Shown here piece by piece: positions 35,016 through 44,583 of a DNA stretch of 64,000 nucleotides. The DNA comes from Methylomonas sp. LW13 (GTDB taxonomy: Bacteria; Pseudomonadota; Gammaproteobacteria; Methylococcales; Methylomonadaceae): assembly GCF_016865255.1 (NCBI RefSeq), contig NZ_CP033381.1, positions 1,054,001-1,118,000 on the forward strand, read 5' to 3'. A program made the position numbers and the translations under genes. Numbering within the stretch: position 1 is the first letter of the stretch; each line of letters starts with the position of its first letter. Below the pieces are notes generated by a model. That model saw only the letters and a program-made list of their open reading frames with translations, did not search any database and was not told the DNA's origin.

Positions 35016-36770
35016 TTAAAACGACAGACGCAACCCGCTGGAAAAGGCGTGGTTTGACACGTTTGCCCGGTCGATGATGGTGTTGTAGGCCACGAAAGCG
35101 GACATGCCGTCGGCAAATTGGCCGGCCACGTTAAATCCTAATTGCATGAAATCGCGGTCCGGATTGTCGGAGCGGATGTTAAAGCCGGCATTGTTTTGCA
35201 CGAAGCGCACGACGCTGACTTGGGCGTTATAGCTGGATTCATGTACCCATTCGGCATTGACTTGCGGCACGATCACGCCCCAAGGCAGGCTCCACGCATA
35301 CGAAGCCCTGGCGCCGGCTTTGGTTAGCATGGATTCTATGTTTTGTTTGCCGTAGCTGGTGCCGAAGCTGGAGCCACCTGTTTCGCGGTAGCCGTCCACT
35401 TCGGTTTTGGCGTAGTCGAAACCGATATAAGGTCCGACCACTACCTTGTCGATGTGGTAGTTATAACCTGCGCCCAAGCTGGAGGCATACTGCATGCCCG
35501 AGGTGCTGCCTTTTGCCGAGGTGTTGAAAAAGCTCATTGCCCGCTCGGATTCGTAATCGATGCCGCCGACACTGGCCAGCGCGTCGATATAGAAATCCTG
35601 AATATTCAAAGTGCTGTATAGCGAGCCGGTATAGGCTGCGGTATAAAGCTGGCCGGCGCGGTTGCTGAAATCGGCTTTGTTGTGAGCGTTATTAAAGGCC
35701 ACCCCCACAAAAAAATTATCGGTGAAAGCATAATCCGCACCGACCGTGACACCTTGATTGTCAAAGCTGTAACCCTGTTCGTTGGCAGTGCGGTTCCGGC
35801 TACCAAAACTGCCGTCGATATTGCCGTATAGGCCCAGGCGTTGAAATATTTCCGGTAGTTCGTCGCCGCTGCCGCCGCCGATTTTGGTGCCGCCCAGGTT
35901 GATGCCGCCCGCATTACCGGCGCGCAAGGTGGCGATGCGATCCATTACGCTGCTGAAATTCGCTCGCGAAGTGGCAACCGTTGTGGCTGCAATCGTATTG
36001 ATCTCTTCAGGGGTGATTTGATCGATAACATCGGCTTTGGCAGCCGCGCCCAGGCCGGCGATTCTGGCGCAGTCGCTGATAACAGCGCTGCTGGTGGGTG
36101 ATGCGCACAAGCTATTAATTGCCAGAGAGGTAGCGCTGGCGTTGGAGGTGGATTCGATAATTTGCGATTGGGAAATGACCGCGCCGCCGCTGCCGGCATA
36201 GCTAATCAATCTTGCACTGCCCGAGCCGGTGCCGGTGCCGGGAATGATCAGTCCCGAGTCGCCGACTATCAGTAACACATTGCCCGTGTCGCTGTTTATA
36301 TTGGAACCCGCGATAGCGTCGGTTGATGCAAACGGGTAGTTTGCCAGCGCGACAGTATAGCTGCCGGGGCTCAAGGGGTAGTCGTTAATCAGCGAGTTAA
36401 AATTCGGAGAAACGCCCGCCGCGCCGCAGTCTATTTGGTTACAACCGTCGTCGTTCTGAGTGAGTACGGAGAGGCTGGTAAAATTGCCGGTGCCGCTCAG
36501 CAGGAAAATATAGGGGTCCGTTGTGGGGCCGCTGGTGGCAATATCGACCAGTGTGGTTTGTGATAGCGAGAAGGGCAGGTAGCCCACGGATCCCGCCCCG
36601 GAGCCGGTTAGATTGAATGTGCCGCTCGCGAATTCCACGCCTGCCGCGAGTGGCGACGCCAGCAGCAATGTCACTAACGAGCCTGCGGTTAGGGATTGCC
36701 GTTTGCTTAATCGCGCAACAGCGGTTTTAGAGCAGAATAGTTCAAAAAAAAACAGTGATTTCATGAGCAT
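35016..36770 (-). CDS. Autotransporter with short passenger domain
   Basis: A 584-residue protein. After an extended signal region (residues about 1-44, cleaving near PLAAG) comes a beta-sandwich domain with FNLTGSGAGSVGYLPF and DPYIFLLSGTGNF (residues about 48-155, resembling pre-peptidase/DVUA0089-type domains), a Ser/Thr-rich linker with a cysteine pair, and a C-terminal autotransporter beta-barrel (about 320-584) ending in GLRLSF, the usual terminal aromatic signature. No protease motif is visible in the passenger. ATG 36764 two codons in is an equally good start. Confidence 0.83.
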   Translation of the reverse strand: MLMKSLFFFELFCSKTAVARLSKRQSLTAGSLVTLLLASPLAAGVEFASGTFNLTGSGAGSVGYLPFSLSQTTLVDIATSGPTTDPYIFLLSGTGNFTSLSVLTQNDDGCNQIDCGAAGVSPNFNSLINDYPLSPGSYTVALANYPFASTDAIAGSNINSDTGNVLLIVGDSGLIIPGTGTGSGSARLISYAGSGGAVISQSQIIESTSNASATSLAINSLCASPTSSAVISDCARIAGLGAAAKADVIDQITPEEINTIAATTVATSRANFSSVMDRIATLRAGNAGGINLGGTKIGGGSGDELPEIFQRLGLYGNIDGSFGSRNRTANEQGYSFDNQGVTVGADYAFTDNFFVGVAFNNAHNKADFSNRAGQLYTAAYTGSLYSTLNIQDFYIDALASVGGIDYESERAMSFFNTSAKGSTSGMQYASSLGAGYNYHIDKVVVGPYIGFDYAKTEVDGYRETGGSSFGTSYGKQNIESMLTKAGARASYAWSLPWGVIVPQVNAEWVHESSYNAQVSVVRFVQNNAGFNIRSDNPDRDFMQLGFNVAGQFADGMSAFVAYNTIIDRANVSNHAFSSGLRLSF

Positions 36771-37079
36771 TTATTCCAAATAATTTTTGCAACTTATTAT
36801 AGATGCATGTTGATGTTTTCAATAGTAATTAAATTTTTCTGGAGATTCGGTGTCGGCCAATCGCGCTTTTTCTTATTGAATCGTGGTCAGTAAATTTCTG
36901 ATGACCGTCGGGCTTGGGAGAGATCAAATGCAGCGGTGGCGAGAATTTGCCGGACCTGGACGGGATTTATCCCGGTCGATTTTGGTGCTTGGCGGTTTTT
37001 AGACCATCAAGGGCAATTGCCGCGACACGAACAAGCTCTTCGGCTAAAATCCTTACACTTTCCCTGACTGTCGTTTGCC
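36771..37079. promoter_or_regulatory. Divergent intergenic region between autotransporter and kinase genes
   Basis: About 309 bases. The part next to the autotransporter is AT-rich (AACTTATTATAGATGC on the plus strand) and likely holds its promoter; a GGGATTTATCCC palindrome lies near 36960-36975 before the kinase. No sigma-54 or CRP-like site was found. Confidence 0.35.
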
Positions 37080-38747
37080 ATGTCCAGATTTGAGCTCGCA
37101 TTGAAAGCCTTTCAGCAGGCTCAACTAGCCTATGAAGATTTATTGGCGGTGGCAGCCGCGTTAAGCGCGGAACCCGAACAGGTTTTAGATGCAGCCCGCC
37201 AATTCTTGGAAAACGAATATCGGAACGGAAAAATTGGCGCGGATGTTTATCGCGGTTTGCAATCGGTCATGCAAGACGAAACCCGGTTTGTCGACGACCA
37301 AACCCAAATGGCGCCTTCACGGGTCTCCGCTCCAGACGATGCAACCAGCATAGTATCGGCGCCGGCTACGGCGACGACGATACTGCCGGTTTCACCCGCT
37401 ACGCAAACACCTACCCTGACGACCGAATCCTTGCTGCAAGGCTTGGATCCCTCGCAGCCGCGCGCCGAGCTGACAGTCGGTAGTACCTTGAAAGGTCGTT
37501 TTGTGCTCGAAGAGTTGCTCGGGGTGGGCGGCATGGGTATGGTGTTTAAAGCCACCGACTTGCGCAAAGTAGAGGCCTCGGATAAAGAGCCTTTCGTCGC
37601 TTTAAAGGTGTTAAACCAGGATTTTCAATTCAATCCGATGGCACTGGTGGCTTTGCAGCGGGAGACCAAGCGCGCGCAAACCCTGTCTCACCCCAATATT
37701 ATCAAAGTCTACGATTTTGATCGGGACGGTACGCACGTGTTTATGTCGATGGAATACCTACAGGGTAGGCCGCTCAGTCATCTGATACGCGAGCATGTCG
37801 ACAGCGGATTACCCTTCAAAAAAGCCTGGCCTATCATCAGTGCGATGGCTGAAGCCTTGGCGCATGCGCATAAGAAAAATATCGTGCATTCCGACTTTAA
37901 ACCGGGGAATGTGTTTGTCGGCGACGACGGCGAAATCAGAGTGCTGGATTTCGGGATTGCTTGCGCCATTGGCCGCAGCGAAACAGACGGCCACGACGCG
38001 ACGATTTTTAATGCGAGGTCGCTGGGCGCTATGACTCCGGCCTATGCCAGTTTGGAGCAACTGCAAAATAGCGATCCCGATCCGCGCGACGATATTTATG
38101 CCTTGGCTTGCATCACTTACGAACTGTTGAGCGGCAAGCATCCGTTTGGCCGGTTATCGGCGGAAAAGGCCACGGAAGTCAATCTACAGCCCAAACCCAT
38201 TGCCCAGCTTAAACGCCGGCAATGGAAAGGATTGCAAAAGGCTCTGGCTTTTAGGCAGGAGGATCGCTGTGCCACTATCGACGAATTTTTAGCGGCCATC
38301 GGACCGCATACGTCTGTCTATTACGGACTGTGGTCAACGGGTGTGTTGCTGGCTTGTTTGATCGGGTTGAACGTCTATTGGACTCTAAACGAAAAGCAAA
38401 CCGCTACCGAAGTGGTAAAGGTCGCTGTTGAGCTCAATCCCGAGCAAAACCAAAAAATTAAGGATTTGCTGGAATTGGCGGATATTCATTTTGATGTCGG
38501 TTACCTCACCGCGCCGACCGGCAGCAATGCGTTCTGGGCTTATCAGGAAGTTTTGAAAATTGATCCATACAACAAAGCGGCCATGGATGGCATCAATAAA
38601 ATTGCCGATACGCTGGAACAGCAGGCGTGGGAGTTTTACGAAAAGAACGACCGCTCGGAGGCTTTGAAAAAAGTACAGGAAGGTTTGGAAGTCAACCCTG
38701 TGCACAAGGGCTTACAGAGTTTGCGAGATAAGCTCAGGTTTAATTGA
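37080..38747 (+). CDS. Membrane-anchored Ser/Thr protein kinase
   Basis: A 555-residue Hanks-type kinase. Residues 1-130 form a helical region and Thr/Pro-rich linker; the kinase domain (about 138-405) has a glycine loop (LLGVGGMGMVFKA), Lys176 in ALKV, HSDFKPGN (270-277) as catalytic loop and DFG at 290-292. The usual HRD is HSD here, so it is a non-RD kinase, though Asp272, Lys and Asn are kept. One membrane helix (about 416-435) precedes a TPR-like C-terminal part that would be periplasmic. Partners may be the neighbouring envelope proteins; that is inference. Confidence 0.88.
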   Translation: MSRFELALKAFQQAQLAYEDLLAVAAALSAEPEQVLDAARQFLENEYRNGKIGADVYRGLQSVMQDETRFVDDQTQMAPSRVSAPDDATSIVSAPATATTILPVSPATQTPTLTTESLLQGLDPSQPRAELTVGSTLKGRFVLEELLGVGGMGMVFKATDLRKVEASDKEPFVALKVLNQDFQFNPMALVALQRETKRAQTLSHPNIIKVYDFDRDGTHVFMSMEYLQGRPLSHLIREHVDSGLPFKKAWPIISAMAEALAHAHKKNIVHSDFKPGNVFVGDDGEIRVLDFGIACAIGRSETDGHDATIFNARSLGAMTPAYASLEQLQNSDPDPRDDIYALACITYELLSGKHPFGRLSAEKATEVNLQPKPIAQLKRRQWKGLQKALAFRQEDRCATIDEFLAAIGPHTSVYYGLWSTGVLLACLIGLNVYWTLNEKQTATEVVKVAVELNPEQNQKIKDLLELADIHFDVGYLTAPTGSNAFWAYQEVLKIDPYNKAAMDGINKIADTLEQQAWEFYEKNDRSEALKKVQEGLEVNPVHKGLQSLRDKLRFN

Positions 38748-38875
38748 TTTAGTTTTCCGATCTTTGCGGAGGGATTTTCAAAGAGCGGTGAATCTGGGGG
38801 AAGAGGTGTGTTTACGCAGATTATCAGCAGATAATTCTGCAAGTAATTCTGATTGGGCTATTTGTCGCGGCTAAG

Positions 38876-38910
38876 CCTGCTAAAGCCGGTCTGTGACCGA
38901 GTTTAGCAGG
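38876..38910. terminator. Long hairpin between convergent kinase and PEP-CTERM genes
   Basis: CCTGCTAAA (38876-38884) pairs with TTTAGCAGG (38902-38910), with an inner CGGTC/GACCG stem. It lies in the gap between convergent genes and could end transcription from both sides, although no U-run is present on either strand. Confidence 0.55.
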
Positions 38911-38933
38911 ATGAAAGCGCAGTTTAGTGTTGA

Positions 38934-39707
38934 TTATGCAGCTTTACGACGGCGAGACATGGCGATGCCAAACAAGCCCAGCCCGGTCAAGGCCAAGCTT
39001 GCTGGTTCGGGTACGGTATTATTTGGTTGGGTCACAACGCGAATTTTGTTTTCAATCGCGGCTGCATAAGCATTCGCGTCAGCAACGCCAATGTAAAAGC
39101 CTTGAGTTGGGAAATTGTAAGGTGAGGTTGTGTCGCAAGGACCCGGGTAGCAAATGCTGTTTTGCAGATAGGCAGTATCTACCCCGCCACCAATGCCTTC
39201 GATACTGATGTTATCCACGCCGGCAGCAATCAAATTATTGCGCGCGGTAATTGCGGTTGCTTCGTTGCTTGTGACTCCGTCTGTTGCAAAATTTACGTAA
39301 GAAAAATCGATATTCAAAGTAGACGCCGCCAGAGTGGTTCGCATGGTGTCGAATGCCGCTGTAAAGTTTGTGCCGCCACCACTATAACCTAGGTTGGCGA
39401 TACTCGTGGCCAGTGATGTGCGGCTGGCCGCGTCTGTGACGAGGAAGTTTTGAATGTCCGCGGTCGCAGAGCTGCTAAATGTCACGACAGAGATTTCATA
39501 GTTGCTGTTCAGCGGAATCAAATTATTAACAGCGTTGGATAATCCAGCTTTGATGATATTCCAGTTTGATGAGCCAATGCTGCCTGATTCGTCGAGAATA
39601 AAGCCAAGTTGGATGGTGCCGGCATTGGCTGAGCTGGACGCAAATGCGCTTAGTGCGAAGGTAGCCGCCATTGACGCAGCCAAAGTGAGTTTGCGGATTT
39701 TTCTCAT
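38934..39707 (-). CDS. Von Willebrand factor A domain protein with PEP-CTERM sorting signal
   Basis: A 257-residue secreted protein. ATG 39707 is chosen for its GGAGATC ribosome site and signal peptide (LAASMAATFALSAFASSSANA). The VWA domain starts with LGFILDESGSIGSSNW, carrying the D-x-S-x-S metal site, and continues with NFTAAFDTM and NFATDGV strands. The C-terminus has VPEPASLALTGLGLFGIAM followed by SRRRKAA, a textbook PEP-CTERM tripartite signal recognised by exosortase. It would be exported, cut at PEP and released or attached to the matrix. Expression is probably sigma-54 dependent (site at 39842-39857). Confidence 0.93.
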   Translation of the reverse strand: MRKIRKLTLAASMAATFALSAFASSSANAGTIQLGFILDESGSIGSSNWNIIKAGLSNAVNNLIPLNSNYEISVVTFSSSATADIQNFLVTDAASRTSLATSIANLGYSGGGTNFTAAFDTMRTTLAASTLNIDFSYVNFATDGVTSNEATAITARNNLIAAGVDNISIEGIGGGVDTAYLQNSICYPGPCDTTSPYNFPTQGFYIGVADANAYAAAIENKIRVVTQPNNTVPEPASLALTGLGLFGIAMSRRRKAA

Positions 39708-39740
39708 GTGATCTCCAAAAAGTGTTCCATTCAAGTTAAC

Positions 39741-39826
39741 TCCCCAACAGTTCGGAGCGTTTTTACCTGGCAAAGCGTTTTCGTTGGACGAGTCCCGATT
39801 GCCAGGTAGTGTCTCTTAGTTGGGGA
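39741..39826 (-). ncRNA. Folded 5' leader of the PEP-CTERM gene
   Basis: Read on the minus strand, TCCCCAAC (39826-39819) pairs with GTTGGGGA (39748-39741), and inside it ACCTGGCA (39807-39800) pairs with TGCCAGGT (39772-39765). The inner loop keeps smaller stems and a possible TCGG/CCGA pseudoknot. The structure would begin a few bases after the expected sigma-54 start point and ends 33 bases before the start codon. It matches no riboswitch I know. Confidence 0.55.
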
Positions 39827-39841
39827 AAGCAATTCATAAAA

Positions 39842-39857
39842 AGCAAGTATTGGGCCA
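39842..39857 (-). promoter_or_regulatory. Sigma-54 (-24/-12) promoter of the PEP-CTERM gene
   Basis: On the minus strand TGGCCCAATACTTGCT matches the sigma-54 consensus TGGCACR-N4-TTGCW at all fixed positions but one (A to C at position 5), with the required GG-to-GC spacing of ten. The predicted start is near 39831, giving a leader of about 125 bases. Sigma-54 control with a PrsK/PrsR two-component pair is known for PEP-CTERM genes in other species; the regulator genes are not in this window. Confidence 0.75.
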
Positions 39858-40158
39858 CCTTATTATTTTCAATAATTTGCACTTGAACGGATTGTTCGAC
39901 GTATTTTTTTTGTAAAAAAAATCGACACTATTTTAGGGGGCGGACTATCGATTGGTTTTAGATTTCAAGACCGGAAGTTCGATGGTTTTCAATTTGTTGT
40001 TTTGAAATAAATAAAAGACTTGCCGTGCCGGTTGCAAGGCAAATTAGTAAATTGGCAAACAGGTGGTTTTTTTCATGATCGGTGGCCTCCTAGTGCAGGT
40101 GGATATTTAAGGGGTTGGCGCGGATGACATGCTAAAATTCGGCGCATTATGACTTCCT
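39858..40158. other. Upstream region between PEP-CTERM gene and flavin/Fe-S fusion gene
   Basis: About 300 bases of AT-rich sequence including ATTATTTTCAATAAT directly upstream of the sigma-54 site and homopolymer runs near 39905-39925. An enhancer-binding site for a sigma-54 activator would be expected here, but no convincing long palindrome is seen. The promoter of the plus-strand gene at 40159 must lie near its right end. Confidence 0.35.
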
Positions 40159-43100
40159 ATGCGCCGATTGCCAGTGGCTTCTCAATTATTCCCAGTATCC
40201 GATGATGCAACGCCCGCGCGACTGCGGGAAATTCCTTATAACTACACCTCGTTTTCTGATCGTGAAATCGTCATACGTCTGCTCGGCGAAGACATGTGGT
40301 GGGTGCTTGAGTCGTTACGCGGTGAGAAAATTACCGGGCGCTCCGCGCGGATGTTGTATGAAGTATTGGGCGACATTTGGGCGGTACAGCGTAACCCTTA
40401 TCTCGAAGACGATTTGCTCGATAATGCCAAGCGGCGGCGCGCCTTGCTGCAAGCCTTGCGGCATCGTTTGGGGCAGATGGAGGGCCGGCAAGCCGAACTG
40501 GAGAATCAGCACACCGGGCGGGCCGAGCGGGTGGGGCAATTGATTGCTGCTGCCCATCAGGCTGTAAATGAATTCGAAGCCCATTTCGAACGTACCGCGC
40601 AACTGCGCCGTAGCGTGCTATCCCTGCTGTCGCAATTCACCCGCAAGGACAACATCAGCTTCGACGGTTTCGCCCGCGTCAGCCACGTCACCGATGCCAC
40701 CGACTGGCGGGTGGAATATCCGTTCGTGGTGCTGTATCCGACATCTGAAGATGAAGTCGGGCATTTGGTGCGCGGCTGTATCGAACTGGGCTTGACTATC
40801 ATCCCGCGCGGCGGCGGCACTGGTTACACCGGTGGTGCGGTGCCGCTCAATGCTTATTCGGCGGTGATCAACACCGAAAAGCTGTTGGTGATGGGGGCGG
40901 TAGAGCGACATACGCTATTACCGGGCGTGGAGTGTTCGTATGCGACGATTTACACCGGCGCCGGCGTCGTCACCCGGCGGGTGATGGAAACCGCCGAACA
41001 GGCCGGTTTGGTATTTGCCTGTGATCCGACCTCCGCGGATGCGTCCTGCATCGGCGGCAATATCGCGATGAACGCCGGCGGTAAGAAAGCCGTGCTATGG
41101 GGAACCGCGTTGGACAATCTGGCCTCCTGGCGGATGGTGACGCCGGACGGCAATTGGCTGGAAGTAGAGCGGCTGAATCACAATCTGGGTAAGATCCACG
41201 AACAGGATAAAGCCAGCTTTTTGTTAAAGCGTTTCGATGCCGGTGGCAAGCAATTGCTGGGTGAAGAAACTCTGGAAATCTCCGGCAGTTTTTTCCGCAA
41301 GACCGGGCTGGGTAAGGATGTCACCGACAAGTTTCTCGGCGGTTTGCCGGGTATTCAAAAAGAGGGTTGTGACGGCATCATCACCTCCGCACGCTGGATT
41401 CTGCACGAAATGCCGCCGGTTAGCCGCACGTTTTGCCTGGAGTTCTTCGGGCAGGTGCGAGAGGCGGTGCCTTCTATCGTCGAAATACGCGATTATCTGG
41501 CGGATTTGCCGAAAGAGGGTGCTAGCCGCGTGATGCTGGCCGGTTTGGAGCATCTGGATGAACGCTACGTCAAAGCGGTTGGCTACGCCACCAAAGCCAA
41601 ACGCCATGGCCGGCCGAAAATGGTTTTAATCGGCGACATCGTCGGCGACGATGAAAACCAAGTCGCAATGGCGGCGTCCGAAGTGGTGCGCATATGTAAT
41701 GCGCGCGGTGCCGAGGGCTTTATCGCCGTGAACCCGGAAACCCGCAAAAAATTCTGGCTGGATCGTGGTAGGACGGCGGCGATTGCCCGGCATACCAATG
41801 CCTTCAAAATAAACGAAGACGTGGTGATTCCGCTGCCGCGCATGGGTGATTATTGCGACGGCATCGAGCGCATCAACATCGAATTGTCACTGAATAATAA
41901 ATTGCGCTTATGCAGTGCCTTAATTGAACTGCTGGGCGGCGACTTGCCGCTTAGAGCCTACGAAGAAGGCGTGAATAAAGCCGAATTGTTGGACGAGCGT
42001 CGGGCCTTGGCGTTGGATGCGGTAGACACGGTAAAGCAGCGCTGGCAATGGATTTACGATAATTTGGATTTGCCGTTGGCCGAAGCCGAAAAAGCCTTCG
42101 CGTCACAAGGTATCCAGGCCGGCGAACTGAGCAATCGTGCCGCCGAGCCGATTTTGTTTCATCGCTTGCAGGATTATTCGTTACGGGTGTCGTGGAAGCA
42201 GGAATTACTACCGCGCTTGCGGGAAATTTTCGAAGGCGATAATTTTCGGCCCATCGTCGAGCGCATCGAGGCTTTGCATAAGGAAATTCTGCGCGGCCGG
42301 GTTTTTGTAGCCTTGCACATGCATGCCGGCGACGGCAACGTGCACACCAATCTGCCGGTCAACTCCGATCATTACGAAATGCTGCAAGAAGCCAATGCCG
42401 CCGTGGCGCGGATCATGACCCTGGCGCGTTCATTGGGCGGGGCGATTTCCGGCGAACATGGCATCGGCATTACCAAATACGAATTCTTGACCGAGGACGA
42501 GTTGGCGGATTTTCATGCGTATAAAAACCGTATCGATCCGGAAGGGCGTTTCAATCGCGGCAAGTTGATGCCGGGTGCCGATTTGCGTTCGGCTTATACC
42601 ACGTCATTTAGTTTGATGGGTTTTGAGTCCTTGATCATGCAGCAAAGCGATATTGGCGCGATTTCCGATTCGGTGAAAGACTGTTTACGCTGCGGCAAAT
42701 GCAAACCGGTCTGCGCCACGCATGTGCCGCCGGCCAATTTGTTGTATTCGCCGCGCAATAAGATTTTGGCGACTTCATTATTGATCGAAGCGTTTTTGTA
42801 CGAAGAACAAACCCGGCGCGGGATTTCGATTACCCATTGGAAGGAGTTCGAAGACGTCGCCGACCATTGTACGGTCTGCCACAAATGCTTCAATCCGTGT
42901 CCGGTGGACATCGATTTCGGCGATGTGTCGATGAATATGCGCAATCTACTGCGCAAGATGGGTAAGCAAAGTTTCAATCCGGCCAAGACCATGGCCATCG
43001 CATTTTTGACTGCGTCCAGCCCGAACACCGTCAAAGCGATGCGCACGGCAATGATTGACTGGACTTACAAGGCGCAACGCATCGGCAATACGCTGTTAAA

Positions 43101-44085
43101 ACCGTGGAGCAAGGCGCAGATCGCGCAGCCGCCGGCTACAGTCGGCAAGCCGCCGGTGCGTGAGCAGGTGATTCATTTCATGAACCGAAAAATGCCCGGC
43201 GATTTGCCGACTAAGACGGCGCGAGCGCTGCTGGATATTGAAGATGGTCAAATCGTGCCCATCATTCGCGACCGTGCGAAAACCCGCACCGATTCCGAAG
43301 CAGTGTTTTATTTTCCGGGTTGCGGTTCCGAACGCTTGTTCTCGCAGGTCGGATTAGCGACGCAGGCGATGCTGTACGAGATCGGTGTGCAAACCGTGCT
43401 GCCCCCTGGCTATTTGTGCTGCGGCTATCCGCAACGCGCCGGCGGGCAGTTTGATAAGGCGCAGAAAATTACCACTGACAACCGGGTGTTGTTCCACCGG
43501 GTAGCCAATACCTTGAATTACCTGGATATTAAGACCGTAGTGGTCAGTTGCGGCACCTGTCAGGATCAATTGCAGGATTACGAATTCGAGAAAATTTTCC
43601 CCGGTTGCCGCTTGATTGATATTCACGAATATCTGCTGGAAAAAGGCGTACGGTTGGAAGGCGTGAACGGGGCGCGTTATCTATATCACGACCCGTGTCA
43701 TAGTCCGTTCAAGCAGCAAGACCCGATCAAAGTGGTCAATCAGTTGATCGGAGCGCCGGTCGCCAAATCCGAGCGCTGTTGCGGCGAGTCTGGTACCTTG
43801 GCGGTGGCGCGGCCGGATATTTCCACGCAGATTCGTTTTCGTAAGGCGGAAGAATTGCAGAAAGACACGGCTAAATTACGGTCAGACGGCTACGACGGCG
43901 CGGTGAAGATGTTGACCTCCTGTCCGTCGTGCATGCAAGGCTTACAGCGGTTCGAAGACGAAGTCGAGCAAATGGAAGTCGATTACATCGTCGTGGAAAT
44001 CGCTAAGCATGTGTTGGGTGATAACTGGATGACCGGTTATTTGGATCGGGTGAGCAAGGGCGGTGTTGAGCGGGTTTTAGTGTAG
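40159..44085 (+). CDS. Flavin/iron-sulfur oxidoreductase fusion (DUF3683 + GlcD-like + GlcF-like)
   Basis: A 1308-residue fusion. Residues about 1-120 are DUF3683-like; a PCMH-type FAD-binding domain follows ([32 protein letters not shown]), then an FAD-oxidase C-terminal domain ([28 protein letters not shown]), a 2[4Fe-4S] region ([31 protein letters not shown], about residues 840-915) and two CCG domains ([11 protein letters not shown] about 1086, CCGESGTLA about 1210). It resembles D-lactate/2-hydroxyacid dehydrogenases with the electron relay in the same chain. The physiological substrate is unknown. A hairpin terminator follows at 44105. Confidence 0.88.
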   Translation: MRRLPVASQLFPVSDDATPARLREIPYNYTSFSDREIVIRLLGEDMWWVLESLRGEKITGRSARMLYEVLGDIWAVQRNPYLEDDLLDNAKRRRALLQALRHRLGQMEGRQAELENQHTGRAERVGQLIAAAHQAVNEFEAHFERTAQLRRSVLSLLSQFTRKDNISFDGFARVSHVTDATDWRVEYPFVVLYPTSEDEVGHLVRGCIELGLTIIPRGGGTGYTGGAVPLNAYSAVINTEKLLVMGAVERHTLLPGVECSYATIYTGAGVVTRRVMETAEQAGLVFACDPTSADASCIGGNIAMNAGGKKAVLWGTALDNLASWRMVTPDGNWLEVERLNHNLGKIHEQDKASFLLKRFDAGGKQLLGEETLEISGSFFRKTGLGKDVTDKFLGGLPGIQKEGCDGIITSARWILHEMPPVSRTFCLEFFGQVREAVPSIVEIRDYLADLPKEGASRVMLAGLEHLDERYVKAVGYATKAKRHGRPKMVLIGDIVGDDENQVAMAASEVVRICNARGAEGFIAVNPETRKKFWLDRGRTAAIARHTNAFKINEDVVIPLPRMGDYCDGIERINIELSLNNKLRLCSALIELLGGDLPLRAYEEGVNKAELLDERRALALDAVDTVKQRWQWIYDNLDLPLAEAEKAFASQGIQAGELSNRAAEPILFHRLQDYSLRVSWKQELLPRLREIFEGDNFRPIVERIEALHKEILRGRVFVALHMHAGDGNVHTNLPVNSDHYEMLQEANAAVARIMTLARSLGGAISGEHGIGITKYEFLTEDELADFHAYKNRIDPEGRFNRGKLMPGADLRSAYTTSFSLMGFESLIMQQSDIGAISDSVKDCLRCGKCKPVCATHVPPANLLYSPRNKILATSLLIEAFLYEEQTRRGISITHWKEFEDVADHCTVCHKCFNPCPVDIDFGDVSMNMRNLLRKMGKQSFNPAKTMAIAFLTASSPNTVKAMRTAMIDWTYKAQRIGNTLLKPWSKAQIAQPPATVGKPPVREQVIHFMNRKMPGDLPTKTARALLDIEDGQIVPIIRDRAKTRTDSEAVFYFPGCGSERLFSQVGLATQAMLYEIGVQTVLPPGYLCCGYPQRAGGQFDKAQKITTDNRVLFHRVANTLNYLDIKTVVVSCGTCQDQLQDYEFEKIFPGCRLIDIHEYLLEKGVRLEGVNGARYLYHDPCHSPFKQQDPIKVVNQLIGAPVAKSERCCGESGTLAVARPDISTQIRFRKAEELQKDTAKLRSDGYDGAVKMLTSCPSCMQGLQRFEDEVEQMEVDYIVVEIAKHVLGDNWMTGYLDRVSKGGVERVLV

Positions 44086-44104
44086 GGGAATATTGTTGAG
44101 GGCG

Positions 44105-44129
44105 GCCGACTGATATTTCAGTCGGCTTT
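44105..44129 (+). terminator. Terminator after the flavin/Fe-S fusion gene
   Basis: GCCGACTGA (44105-44113) pairs with TCAGTCGGC (44118-44126) over a 4-base loop, followed by TTTGCT. It begins 20 bases after the stop codon; the U-run is short. Confidence 0.65.
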
Positions 44130-44214
44130 GCTATAAAGACGAAAGCCCTCTTTGCCGCAAAGGCTGTGCTTGTCCAATCTTTGATGATGAGGGATGTACT
44201 TATCTTCGGACAAC

Positions 44215-44242
44215 AAAAAGCCGCGATAAATCGCGGCTTTTT
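44215..44242 (-). terminator. Rho-independent terminator of the tRNA operon
   Basis: GCCGCGA and TCGCGGC pair around a 4-base loop, flanked by A-run and T-run, so it is symmetrical; on the minus strand it ends the tRNA transcript right after the second tRNA-Gly. A near-identical hairpin follows the first tRNA-Gly. Confidence 0.8.
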
Positions 44243-44247
44243 AAATT

Positions 44248-44323
<76 letters not shown>

Positions 44324-44335
44324 AAAATATAGTAA

Positions 44336-44409
44336 TGGAGGCTGCGACCGGAATCGAACCGGTATATACGGCTTTGCAGGCCGCTGCATAACCATTTTGC
44401 TACGCAGCC
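44336..44409 (-). tRNA. tRNA-Cys (GCA)
   Basis: A 74-base tRNA on the minus strand starting GGCTGCGTAGCAAAATGG, with anticodon GCA in CCTGCAAAG, T-loop GTTCGATTC and an encoded CCA end. It lies between the two tRNA-Gly genes. Confidence 0.97.
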
Positions 44410-44423
44410 TTTATAAGGACAAT

Positions 44424-44451
44424 AAAAAAGCCGCGATTTGCCGCGGCTTTT
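44424..44451 (-). terminator. Terminator-like hairpin between tRNA-Gly copy 1 and tRNA-Cys
   Basis: GCCGCG and CGCGGC pair around ATTTGC with flanking A and T runs. It is a near copy of the hairpin at 44215-44242, and with tRNA-Gly forms a duplicated unit. As it sits inside the cluster, it may partly terminate transcription before tRNA-Cys. Confidence 0.75.
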
Positions 44452-44457
44452 CAAATT

Positions 44458-44533
<76 letters not shown>

Positions 44534-44583
44534 TTGGCTTACTATCCTGCGTATTATAAAAAGATATTTTTTTGTGTCAACAG

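Noticed and set aside
39741..39826. Cyclic-di-GMP riboswitch in the PEP-CTERM leader
   Set aside because: The conserved GEMM-type internal sequences are not present; only the general stem layout recalls a riboswitch.
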